NCBI GenBank assembly: GCA_042088665.1
Contig: JBELMB010000198.1
Span: 1-9,436, forward strand
Length of the DNA: 9,436 nucleotides
Origin: JBELMB01 sp042088665
GTDB taxonomy: Bacteria > Pseudomonadota > Alphaproteobacteria > Rhodobacterales > Rhodobacteraceae
Direction: 5' to 3'
Shown here: piece after piece, positions 1-5,547 of the stretch
Layout of the letters: each line of letters opens with the position of its first letter
Position numbering within the stretch: the first letter of the stretch is position 1
Program-made: the position numbers and the translations under genes
Notes under the pieces: generated by a model
What the model was told of the DNA's origin: nothing
Seen by the model: the letters and a program-made list of their open reading frames with translations, nothing else
Databases searched by the model: none

Positions 1-241
1 CACCCCCCACCGCGCCCTGCGTCTCACTGCGCGATGGTTGCTCAGATCGCCCTTTCAGACCCGATTTGGCGTTGGACACGAACAGTTCGGAAACGCCCTG
101 TTCGGACTGGCTCCTTCAGACTGGCTCCGTTCAGACTGGCTCCGTTCAGACTGGCCCCGATTGGGGTCGCCCTCGTACCGTCACGTGGCAGCATCCCGGA
201 CAACGGCCAACCGGCGGCAAAGATCCCGGCCGAAACAGGCC
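1..241. other. Gene-free interval downstream of the gamma-CA gene
   Basis: No open frame here has a plausible start, ribosome binding site or recognisable product. The small plus-strand frames that cross it run into the antisense of the carbonic-anhydrase-like gene. It contains a 15-bp tandem repeat (101-159) and a weak inverted repeat at its right end. The left edge of the window may be the tail of a neighbouring gene, but nothing recognisable is visible. Confidence 0.6.
101..159. repeat. 15-bp tandem repeat, four copies
   Basis: The unit TTCAGACTGGCTCCG is repeated head to tail. 101-114 is a variant first copy (TTCGG start, one base short), 115-129 and 130-144 are identical, and 145-159 differs at one base (CCCCG end). 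A still more degenerate copy may start at 86 (TTCGG, 15 bp before copy 1). The array lies about 80 bp beyond the stop of the leftward gamma-CA gene. The period is a multiple of three, so frames stay open through it and give spurious repetitive peptides. Function unknown. Confidence 0.9.
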
Positions 242-254
242 TTACACTGGCCTG
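236..254 (-). terminator. Weak hairpin over the gamma-CA stop codon
   Basis: CAGGCC (236-241) and GGCCTG (249-254) form a 6-bp inverted repeat with a 7-nt loop that contains the TAA stop of the leftward gene. On the minus strand it is followed by only three Ts. It could end the yicC-gmk-gamma-CA transcript, but with such a short stem and tract this is a tentative call. Confidence 0.25.
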
Positions 255-763
255 AGCGTCTCTGCGAAGGCGCGGGCCTTTTCCTGGTAGCCGCGGGCCG
301 AGCGTCTCAACCCCTCGATGGCCTCTGCATCCAGAACACGCACCACTTTGCCCGGCATCCCCATCACAAGCGAATTGTCTGGGATCTCCTTGCCTTCGGT
401 GATCAGCGCCCCTGCCCCGATCAGGCAGTTCTCACCGATCCGGGCGCCGTTCAGCACCGTCGCCCCCATGCCGATCAGGGAATTGGCACCGATCGTGCAG
501 CCGTGCAGCATCGCCTTGTGCCCGATGGTGCATCCTGCACCGATTGACATCGGATAGCCCAGATCCGTGTGACAGACACAGTTTTCCTGCACGTTGGATC
601 CCGCACCGATGCGGATCTCTTCGTTGTCGCCGCGCAACGTGGCGCCGAACCAGACGCTGGCGCCAGCCTCCAGCACGATCCGACCGATGACATTGGCGTC
701 GGGCGCGACCCATGCGTCCGCTGCCACCTCGGGCACGACGCCGTCAAATCCATATACTGTCAT
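242..763 (-). CDS. Gamma carbonic anhydrase family protein (YrdA/PaaY-like hexapeptide-repeat protein)
   Basis: A 173-residue left-handed beta-helix protein built of hexapeptide repeats (for example I-G-A-G, I-G-E-N, V-L-N-G-A-R-I-G) from about residue 18 to 135, followed by a C-terminal helix. It keeps the residues expected of gamma-class carbonic anhydrases: Arg44 and Asp46 (RGDN), Gln59, and three putative metal-binding histidines His65, His82 and His87. Family members bind Zn or Fe as trimers; some hydrate CO2, while others such as YrdA and CaiE/PaaY have no firmly known substrate, so activity is inferred. The start at 763 has a GAGGA Shine-Dalgarno at 770-774 with a 6-nt spacer, lying inside the end of gmk. 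Its ATG overlaps the gmk TGA as ATGA, which implies translational coupling in a yicC-gmk-gamma-CA operon. Length is normal for the family. Confidence 0.93.
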   Translation of the reverse strand: MTVYGFDGVVPEVAADAWVAPDANVIGRIVLEAGASVWFGATLRGDNEEIRIGAGSNVQENCVCHTDLGYPMSIGAGCTIGHKAMLHGCTIGANSLIGMGATVLNGARIGENCLIGAGALITEGKEIPDNSLVMGMPGKVVRVLDAEAIEGLRRSARGYQEKARAFAETLRPV

Positions 764-1407
764 GAATGATCCTCGAATTCAGTCTGCAGGCCGCGCACGT
801 GGTCCACCAGCATTGGCTGCTGCGACCGGCGCAAGCGCGTGGCGGTCACGATGGTTTGCAACTTGGCAAAGGTGTCGTCCAGATCGTCGTTCACCAGCAC
901 ATAGTCGTAGCTGCCCCAATGGCTGATCTCGTCCCAGCTTTTCTGCATGCGCTTGCCGATCACGTCGGGCGCGTCCTGCCCGCGTCCTTCGAGCCGCCTG
1001 CGCAGCTCGGCGATGGAGGGCGGAAGGATGAAAACCGACAAGGTGTGCTGTCCCAGCCCGGAGTTCACGATCTGCTGCGCGCCCTGCCAGTCGATGTCGA
1101 ACAGCACGTCGCGCCCCTCACCGATGGCCGTCTCGACCGGCGCACGGGGCGAGCCGTAGAAATGACCAAAGACAAAGGCGTGTTCCAGCATGCCCTGATC
1201 CGCAACCGAGCGTTTGAACCCGTCTTCGTTCATGAAATGATAATGCGTGCCGTCCACTTCGCCGGGCCGCGGCTTTCGGGTGGTGGCCGAAACCGAAAAG
1301 CTCAGGCTCTGGTCCCAGGCAAGCAGCTTGCGCGACAGGGTCGATTTGCCTGCCCCGGAAGGCGAGGACAGGATGATCAGCAGGCCGCGGCGGTTCAGAG
1401 GGGTCAT
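760..1407 (-). CDS. gmk: Guanylate kinase
   Basis: A 215-residue P-loop kinase that phosphorylates GMP (and dGMP) to GDP with ATP, an essential cytosolic step in guanine nucleotide synthesis and (p)ppGpp precursor supply. The Walker A loop SSPSGAGKST is at residues 14-23; the first Gly of the consensus is Ser, which is usual for alphaproteobacterial Gmk. The GMP-binding segment follows: S-A-T-T-R-K-P-R-P-G-E at about 40-50, then D-G-x-x-Y-x-F. A later F-D-I-D-W-Q-G segment sits near residue 105, and the lid region R-R-R-L-x-G-R-G follows at about 136-143. The start at 1407 has GGAG at 1414-1417. The yicC stop codon lies between this Shine-Dalgarno and the ATG (3-bp gap), so the gene is almost certainly cotranscribed and probably coupled with yicC; its own stop overlaps the next start. 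Confidence 0.98.
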   Translation of the reverse strand: MTPLNRRGLLIILSSPSGAGKSTLSRKLLAWDQSLSFSVSATTRKPRPGEVDGTHYHFMNEDGFKRSVADQGMLEHAFVFGHFYGSPRAPVETAIGEGRDVLFDIDWQGAQQIVNSGLGQHTLSVFILPPSIAELRRRLEGRGQDAPDVIGKRMQKSWDEISHWGSYDYVLVNDDLDDTFAKLQTIVTATRLRRSQQPMLVDHVRGLQTEFEDHS

Positions 1408-1410
1408 CGC

Positions 1411-2301
1411 TCACTCCACGTTCTGGACTTGTTCACGCATCTGGTCGATCACCGTCTTCAGCGCCAAACCGATCTGGGTCAGCGCTGCATCGCCGGATTT
1501 CGAACACAGGGTGTTGGCCTCTCGGTTGAACTCCTGACACAGAAAGTCGAGCTTGCGCCCAATGGCGCCCGGACTATCCAAAAGGGCACGCGTGGCATCC
1601 AGATGTGCCACGAGGCGATCGAGTTCTTCGGTTACATCCGATTTGACGGCGATGAGTGCCAGTTCCTGCGCGATGCGCGCGGGCTCGACCCCATCGGTGT
1701 TGTCCATGACGCGGGCCAGTTGCGCCCGCAGGCGGTTGCCACGTTCTGCGCCGCGGGCCTCGACGGCCTCGGTCGCCTGTCCAACATATTTCGCAATCTC
1801 GCCCAATTGTCGCGTGAGCACGTCGCTCAGCGCAGCCCCTTCGGCCTTTCGCATCGCGACAAAACCCTGCAGCGCGCTGTCGAAATCGGCCATCAGTGCC
1901 GCGAGCAAGACCGGCTGGTCCACCGCGCCCGCCTCTGCGGTCATGACGCCGCGCAGGCCGACGACCTCTGCGGCGGTGGACGGCGCCAGAGACAGGCCGC
2001 GTTCCATCGCCTGTGTCTCGATCAGGGTCATGGCGTCGAGCACCCGATCCAACTGCGCCGGGTCCAGCCGAAGCGCCCCCTCTTCGCCATCCGACACCAG
2101 CTTGAGCGAGATCTGAATATTCCCACGTGCCAAGGGTTTGGCCACTGCAGAGCGCACTTTGGCCTCCAGTCCCTCGACCCAGTCCGGCATGCGCAGGCGC
2201 AGGTCCAGCCCCTTGCCGTTGACGCCGCGCAACTCCCAGGTCCATTGCAGGCCCTGACCTGCGCCCTGTGCGCTGGCGAACCCTGTCATAGATTGCCGCA
2301 T
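1411..2301 (-). CDS. yicC: YicC family endoribonuclease
   Basis: A 296-residue YicC/YloC family protein. The N-terminal YicC-like domain begins with the signature S-M-T-G-F-A-S (residues 4-10) and continues with R-G-V-N-G-K-G-L-D-L-R-L-R-M-P (about 25-39) and R-G-N-I-Q-I (about 59-64). The C-terminal DUF1732 region carries the conserved D-V-T-E-E-L-D-R-L-x-x-H-L and G-R-K-L-D-F-L-x-Q-E-x-N-R-E-x-N-T-x-x-S-K blocks, the most conserved part of the family. The E. coli homologue acts as an endoribonuclease affecting small-RNA stability; that role here is by homology. The start at 2301 is preceded by an excellent Shine-Dalgarno (GGGAGGAG, about 2305-2312); an internal Met5 is less likely. It is the first gene of the leftward operon, and linkage of yicC with gmk is common in bacteria. 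Confidence 0.96.
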   Translation of the reverse strand: MRQSMTGFASAQGAGQGLQWTWELRGVNGKGLDLRLRMPDWVEGLEAKVRSAVAKPLARGNIQISLKLVSDGEEGALRLDPAQLDRVLDAMTLIETQAMERGLSLAPSTAAEVVGLRGVMTAEAGAVDQPVLLAALMADFDSALQGFVAMRKAEGAALSDVLTRQLGEIAKYVGQATEAVEARGAERGNRLRAQLARVMDNTDGVEPARIAQELALIAVKSDVTEELDRLVAHLDATRALLDSPGAIGRKLDFLCQEFNREANTLCSKSGDAALTQIGLALKTVIDQMREQVQNVE

Positions 2302-2583
2302 TCGCTCCTCCCGCGTTGTCTATCGGGTAGCCTCCGGGGCGTCGCAACGCAAGGCTTGCCCCCGCTGATGCACCGCGCCTGTGGCCAGACGGGCCGCGCC
2401 CTGCGCCGCTGAAAGCCACGCCGGAGCGCGTCAGATGGCGTTTGATTTGTGCGATTAACCTTCGCGAAACAAATGAGGCGAAATTTGGGCTTCGCTCTGT
2501 TAGAAATGTATTTGTAACGAAGTTTAAGAATGCTTGGTGGAAGGGGGCCCCGCCACGCTACGTCCATGCAGGGAGCGAAGCAC
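2302..2583. promoter_or_regulatory. Divergent intergenic region, yicC / PAS protein
   Basis: This 282-bp stretch separates two genes transcribed away from each other and must hold both promoters. About 2440-2530 is clearly AT-richer than the surroundings. A weak sigma70-like pair for the rightward gene is TTGGGC (2485-2490) and TATTTG (2509-2514) with an 18-bp spacer. No convincing -35/-10 pair could be fixed for yicC. A TTAACC half site is at 2455-2460, but a second CtrA half site is missing. Exact promoters remain unassigned. Confidence 0.4.
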
Positions 2584-3378
2584 ATGTTGGGCAAAGGTGG
2601 AAACGGAAAAGGCATCGTTTCGATGACGGAGCGTGAAAAGATGCGTCGGCTTGCGCCTCTGCGCCAGGTCGAAGCCTATTGGCAGGGTCTGTGTGACGGC
2701 GACAGCGTCCCGTTGCGCAGCCAGATTGATCCGCGCGGCATAGAGAACGCGCTCGAGAATGCCTTCCTCATGGAGCGCATCGCGCAGACCATGGCCAAGA
2801 TCAGGGTTGCGGGCACGCATCTCAATGAGCTGATGGGCATGCAGGTGGCGGGAATGCCCCTGTCCAGCCTGATCGCCCCGACCGAGCGCGAACGTTTTGG
2901 CCAGGGGGTCGCGAGCCTCTTTGCCGATCCGGCTATCATACACATCGACCTCGTTGCCGAGGGCGGTTTTGGCAAGCCCGAGATGGAAGCCAGCATGGTG
3001 CTTTTGCCGCTGCGCTCCGATTTTGGCGATCTGACACGGGGCATGGGCGCGCTCATCACCCATGGCCGAATCGGTCGGACCCCGCGCCGGTTCCTGATCC
3101 AGCGGATGAACGTGGTCCCGGCGCTCAAGGGCGCGCCCAAGGGATCGGACGACGCGGCCTCCGGGATCATCGCGCGGCAAAGGATCGACCTAGACAAGAC
3201 GCCCGCAGTGGGCTTTCGCGAAGACAGCACGCCTTTTGGCCAAAAACCGCGCAACACGCCGGTCGCTGTTTCGATGAAGCCATTGCGCAGCCTGTCGGGC
3301 GGCGCGGCGCAGGCGCAGGACGATGGCAAAGGTCCGTCACGTGGCGGCTATCTGCGCCTCGTGGTCGACAACGACTGA
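2584..3378 (+). CDS. PAS domain-containing protein (PAS_5 / DUF1457 family)
   Basis: 264 residues from the preferred start. The region from about residue 27 to 165 matches the alphaproteobacterial PAS_5 pattern: L-R-Q-V-E-A-Y-W, then S-Q-I-D-P-R-G-I-E-N-A-L-E-N-A-F-L-M-E-R-I (47-66), then R-V-A-G-T-H-L-N-E-L-M-G-M-x-V-x-G-M-P-L (74-93), ending with a strand near L-L-P-L-R-S-D-F-G-D (140-149). No kinase, GGDEF or HTH domain is attached; the C-terminal 90 residues are basic, Gly/Pro/Ala-rich and probably disordered. Role is unknown; a stand-alone sensory or adaptor protein is an inference. The start at 2584 is chosen for the Shine-Dalgarno GGGAG at 2571-2575 with an 8-nt spacer. In-frame ATGs at 2530 and 2566 lack one, and 2623 would be a shorter alternative. 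It is monocistronic, divergent from yicC and convergent with the DAHP synthase gene. Confidence 0.88.
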   Translation: MLGKGGNGKGIVSMTEREKMRRLAPLRQVEAYWQGLCDGDSVPLRSQIDPRGIENALENAFLMERIAQTMAKIRVAGTHLNELMGMQVAGMPLSSLIAPTERERFGQGVASLFADPAIIHIDLVAEGGFGKPEMEASMVLLPLRSDFGDLTRGMGALITHGRIGRTPRRFLIQRMNVVPALKGAPKGSDDAASGIIARQRIDLDKTPAVGFREDSTPFGQKPRNTPVAVSMKPLRSLSGGAAQAQDDGKGPSRGGYLRLVVDND

Positions 3379-3392
3379 CCTCACGAACCGGG

Positions 3393-3408
3393 CCCCGGAT
3401 CACCGGGG
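3393..3408 (+). terminator. GC hairpin after the PAS gene
   Basis: CCCCGG (3393-3398) and CCGGGG (3403-3408) form a 6-bp stem with a 4-nt loop starting 15 bp after the PAS stop codon. There is no T tract, so it may be an inefficient terminator or an mRNA 3'-end stabiliser. Confidence 0.3.
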
Positions 3409-3508
3409 ACCGGCTGCCTCCGAGGCGGATGCTTCTGATCTGGACAGCTTTCAAGAGGGTCGGGTTTCAGGACCGATGAAGCGGTGCGGCCTGCGCAGAA
3501 GGCCGCGG

Positions 3509-3562
3509 CCCAGAGACAAAAGCCCAGAGACCGAAACCCGGAGAGCGAAGCCCAAAGGCGGG
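3509..3562. repeat. Degenerate 14-bp tandem repeat
   Basis: Three full units with period 14: CCCAGAGACAAAAG (3509-3522), CCCAGAGACCGAAA (3523-3536) and CCCGGAGAGCGAAG (3537-3550), then a decayed partial unit beginning CCCAAAGGC at 3551. One strand is purine-rich apart from the CCC at each unit start. It is unrelated in sequence to the 15-bp and 30-bp arrays elsewhere in the window. Confidence 0.7.
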
Positions 3563-3636
3563 CTCCGCGTCACTCCAGCGACATGTTTGCCCGTGCGATC
3601 AAGTATCCGACACGCAAACACCGAGCTATGCAGCAG

Positions 3637-3675
3637 AAAGGCCAGATGCGGGGGCGCATCTGGCCTTTCGATTTT
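3637..3675 (+). terminator. Strong intrinsic terminator-like hairpin
   Basis: AAAGGCCAGATGCG (3637-3650) pairs perfectly with CGCATCTGGCCTTT (3655-3668): a 14-bp stem with a GGGG loop, followed on the plus strand by CGATTTT. This is the best terminator in the window. It could end the PAS-gene transcript 259 bp after its stop or an unrecognised short transcript. On the minus strand the stem ends in CTTT without a longer T tract, so it may also stop DAHP synthase read-through, less efficiently. Confidence 0.8.
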
Positions 3676-3830
3676 CTGTCAGGTCCCACCTGCCGCGGTC
3701 AGGAAAGTGCACCGGCACGATTTGGCACCGAGTACTTCTGCAAATTGCGCCACCGGGACATCCAGACTGCTCGGCCGCACCGCGATACGACCCGCGACCC
3801 AGACAGGTCACACACCGACGGACCGTGGGC

Positions 3831-3950
3831 ACAGACAAGTTGCGCCGCGGTGAACGCGACACAGACAGGTTGCGCCGCGGTGAACGCGACACAGACAGGT
3901 TGCGCCGCGGTGAACGCGACACAGACAGGTTGCGCCGCGGTGAACGCGGC
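3831..3950. repeat. 30-bp tandem repeat, four head-to-tail copies
   Basis: Copies are at 3831-3860, 3861-3890, 3891-3920 and 3921-3950. Copies 2 and 3 are identical; copy 1 has one change (ACAGACAAGT instead of ACAGACAGGT at the unit start) and copy 4 one change (CGCGGC instead of CGCGAC at the unit end). A matching 10-bp fragment at 3799-3808 may be a decayed fifth copy. The array ends 7 bp beyond the stop of the leftward DAHP synthase gene. Read on the minus strand each unit contains GTCGCG-TTCAC-CGCGGC, a possible 6-bp hairpin; the last copy becomes perfectly paired. Function unknown. Confidence 0.95.
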
Positions 3951-3957
3951 GACACCC

Positions 3958-5328
3958 TCAGGCCGTGGCGGCCTGCTGCGCGTTCTGGCGCCGCTGGGTC
4001 AGTTCCTCAGCGACAAGGAAAGCCAGTTCCAGCGATTGCGACGCGTTCAGACGCGGGTCACACGCGGTGTGGTAGCGATGGGAGAGATCCTCCTCCGTCA
4101 CTTCACGCACGCCGCCGGTGCATTCGGTCACATCGAGACCGGTCATCTCGAAATGAACACCACCCGGCACCGTTCCTTCGGCTTCGTGAATGGCAAAGAA
4201 CTCGCGCACTTCGCGCATCACGTTGTCAAAGGGACGTGTCTTGTAGCCCGTCGCTGACTTGATCGTGTTGCCATGCATCGCATCGCAGACCCATGTCACG
4301 TTGGCGCCCTCGTCCTTCACGGCCTTGATCAGGCGCGGCAGATGCTCTGCCACCTTGCCTGCGCCAAAGCGCGCGATCAGCGTCAGCTTGCCCTCTTCGT
4401 TCGCGGGGTTCAGCCTTTGCATCAGGACCTTGAGATCCTCGACGGTGGTGGTCGGACCACACTTCAGCCCCACAGGGTTCAGCACGCCGCGCGCAAACTC
4501 CACATGGGCGCCGTCGGGCTGGCGGGTGCGGTCGCCAATCCAGATCATGTGGCCGGAGCCTGCGAGCCACTTGCCCGAGGTCGAATCCAGACGGGTCAGC
4601 GCCTCTTCGTACTCCAGCAAGAGCGACTCGTGGCTGGTGTAGAACTCGACCGACTGCAGCGTATGCGCCTGCTCGGACGACACCCCGGCCGCGCGGATGA
4701 AATCCAGCGTGTCAGAGATCCGGCCCGCCATCTCGCGGTACTTTGCCGCCTTGCCGCCTTCGGTGAAACCAAGCGTCCAGGAATGCACCTGATGCACATC
4801 CGCATAGCCACCCGTGGAAAAGGCGCGCAGCAGGTTCAGCGTCGCCGCCGCCTGCGTGTAGGCCTGCAGCATCTTGCGCGGGTCGGGAATGCGGGATTCC
4901 GGCGTGAAGGCCAGCTCATTGATGATGTCGCCACGGTAGCTGGGCAGTTCGACACCGTTCTGCGTTTCCGTCGGTGCGGACCGCGGTTTGGCGAACTGGC
5001 CTGCCATGCGGCCAACCTTGACCACCGGCACCTTGGCGCCAAAGGTCAGCACCATTGCCATCTGCAGCATCACTTTGAACGTATCGCGGATCGCGTCGGC
5101 GGAGAATTGCTCGAAGCTTTCGGCGCAATCGCCGCCCTGCAACAGGAAGGTTTCGCCACGTCCGGCCGCGGCCAAATGCCCCTTCAGGCGGCGCGCCTCC
5201 CCAGCAAAGACCAGCGGAGGATACTTTGCCAACTGCGTTTCAGCAGCGTTGAGCGCGTCGCCATCCGTATACTCGGGCATTTGAACCCGCGGAAGTGCGC
5301 GCCAGTTCGATTTCTGCCACTCGGTCAT
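3958..5328 (-). CDS. Class II 3-deoxy-7-phosphoheptulonate (DAHP) synthase
   Basis: A 456-residue cytosolic enzyme condensing phosphoenolpyruvate and erythrose 4-phosphate to DAHP, the first committed step of the shikimate pathway to aromatic amino acids. It belongs to the class II (plant/Mycobacterium tuberculosis AroG type) family. The metal ligands known from the M. tuberculosis enzyme are all present: Cys68 (in G-G-D-C-A-E-S-F), His352 (D-A-M-H-G-N-T), Glu394 (V-H-F-E-M-T-G) and Asp424 (A-C-D-P-R-L-N). Substrate-binding blocks K-V-G-R-M-A-G-Q-F-A-K-P-R (104-116), R-G-D (132-134) and V-G-L-K-C-G-P-T-T (286-294) are intact. It is about the short end for the family and lacks the longer N-terminal extension used for feedback control in M. 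tuberculosis. The start at 5328 has GGAG at 5337-5340. Monocistronic; divergent from the GlxA-family regulator, and followed at once by a 30-bp repeat array. The symbol is left blank because aroG, aroF and aroH are used inconsistently for this class. Confidence 0.97.
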   Translation of the reverse strand: MTEWQKSNWRALPRVQMPEYTDGDALNAAETQLAKYPPLVFAGEARRLKGHLAAAGRGETFLLQGGDCAESFEQFSADAIRDTFKVMLQMAMVLTFGAKVPVVKVGRMAGQFAKPRSAPTETQNGVELPSYRGDIINELAFTPESRIPDPRKMLQAYTQAAATLNLLRAFSTGGYADVHQVHSWTLGFTEGGKAAKYREMAGRISDTLDFIRAAGVSSEQAHTLQSVEFYTSHESLLLEYEEALTRLDSTSGKWLAGSGHMIWIGDRTRQPDGAHVEFARGVLNPVGLKCGPTTTVEDLKVLMQRLNPANEEGKLTLIARFGAGKVAEHLPRLIKAVKDEGANVTWVCDAMHGNTIKSATGYKTRPFDNVMREVREFFAIHEAEGTVPGGVHFEMTGLDVTECTGGVREVTEEDLSHRYHTACDPRLNASQSLELAFLVAEELTQRRQNAQQAATA

Positions 5329-5547
5329 CTTTGTCTCTCCGGTTCCTCTAGGTGAGCGTTAACGGCCCGTATAAGGCGTGGCCCCCTCTCTGGCCAGCCG
5401 TGTTTTTCGCAACACGGCTTGACGCTGAGTTTGCCTTCTGACCATCTGGCCTGACCGCTCTTTTTGCCAGACTCATCTTGTCTGGCGGGGGCACAACGAG
5501 GTTGCGGGCAAACGCCCTGCTTTGCGGAAGAGGAAGGGGGCCGTCAG
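5329..5547. promoter_or_regulatory. Divergent regulatory region with several inverted repeats
   Basis: This 219-bp region between DAHP synthase and the AraC-type regulator carries a perfect 9-bp inverted repeat, AGCCGTGTT (5396-5404) / AACACGGCT (5411-5419). It also has an adjacent TGGCC (5379-5383) / GGCCA (5392-5396) stem that shares one base with it, and a 7-bp repeat GCCAGAC (5466-5472) / GTCTGGC (5480-5486). A further TCTGGC lies at 5445-5450, so three TCTGGC-type half sites occur within about 40 bp. None is followed by a T tract on either strand, so operators or leader structures are more likely than terminators. A TTATAC-like -10 for DAHP synthase may lie near 5369-5374, without a good -35. 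The regulator's Shine-Dalgarno is the purine run just before 5548. Confidence 0.5.

Larger units (their letters stand above)
3379..3957. other. 579-bp gene-free convergent interval
   Basis: Between the stop codons of the PAS gene and the DAHP synthase gene I see no supported coding sequence. The plus frame running from 3484 and the minus frame 3626-3955 are kept open by repeats whose period is a multiple of three; they lack a Shine-Dalgarno and family-like composition, and the former continues far into antisense of DAHP synthase. The interval holds, in order, a GC hairpin just after the PAS stop, a 6-bp hairpin (GCGGCC 3486-3491 / GGCCGC 3501-3506), a degenerate 14-bp repeat, a strong terminator and a 30-bp tandem array. 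Confidence 0.7.

Noticed and set aside
766..2412. 548-codon open frame on the plus strand
   Set aside because: It lies entirely antisense to gmk and yicC, both of which match known families end to end; long antisense frames are expected in GC-rich DNA. The translation is His/Gln/Arg-rich and resembles no family.
2455..2470. CtrA binding site in the yicC/PAS promoter region
   Set aside because: TTAACC is present at 2455-2460, but the position seven bases after TTAA reads GAAA rather than TTAA, so only one half site exists.
3831..3950. CRISPR array
   Set aside because: The 30-bp units are directly contiguous with no variable spacers, and no cas genes are in the window.
3626..3955. 109-codon minus-strand frame with an S-R-S-P-R-R-N-L-S-V repeat
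   Set aside because: Same cause: the array is open in several frames on both strands. No start signal and no support beyond the repeat itself.
3484..4257. 257-codon plus-strand frame with a C-A-A-V-N-A-T-Q-T-G repeat peptide
   Set aside because: The repeat keeps the frame open only because its period is 30 bp. The frame has no Shine-Dalgarno and runs 300 bp into antisense of DAHP synthase.
4273..5355. 360-codon plus-strand frame
   Set aside because: Antisense to the well-supported DAHP synthase gene.
5396..5419. Intrinsic terminator in the DAHP synthase leader
   Set aside because: The 9-bp stem is strong, but neither strand has a T tract after it and it lies between divergent genes where no transcript should end, unless by attenuation.
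5464..5547. Longer N-terminus for the GlxA-family regulator starting at 5464
   Set aside because: The 28 extra residues are Cys/Gly-rich and unlike the family, no Shine-Dalgarno precedes 5464, and the segment covers the GCCAGAC/GTCTGGC dyad; the start at 5548 has a good purine-rich site.
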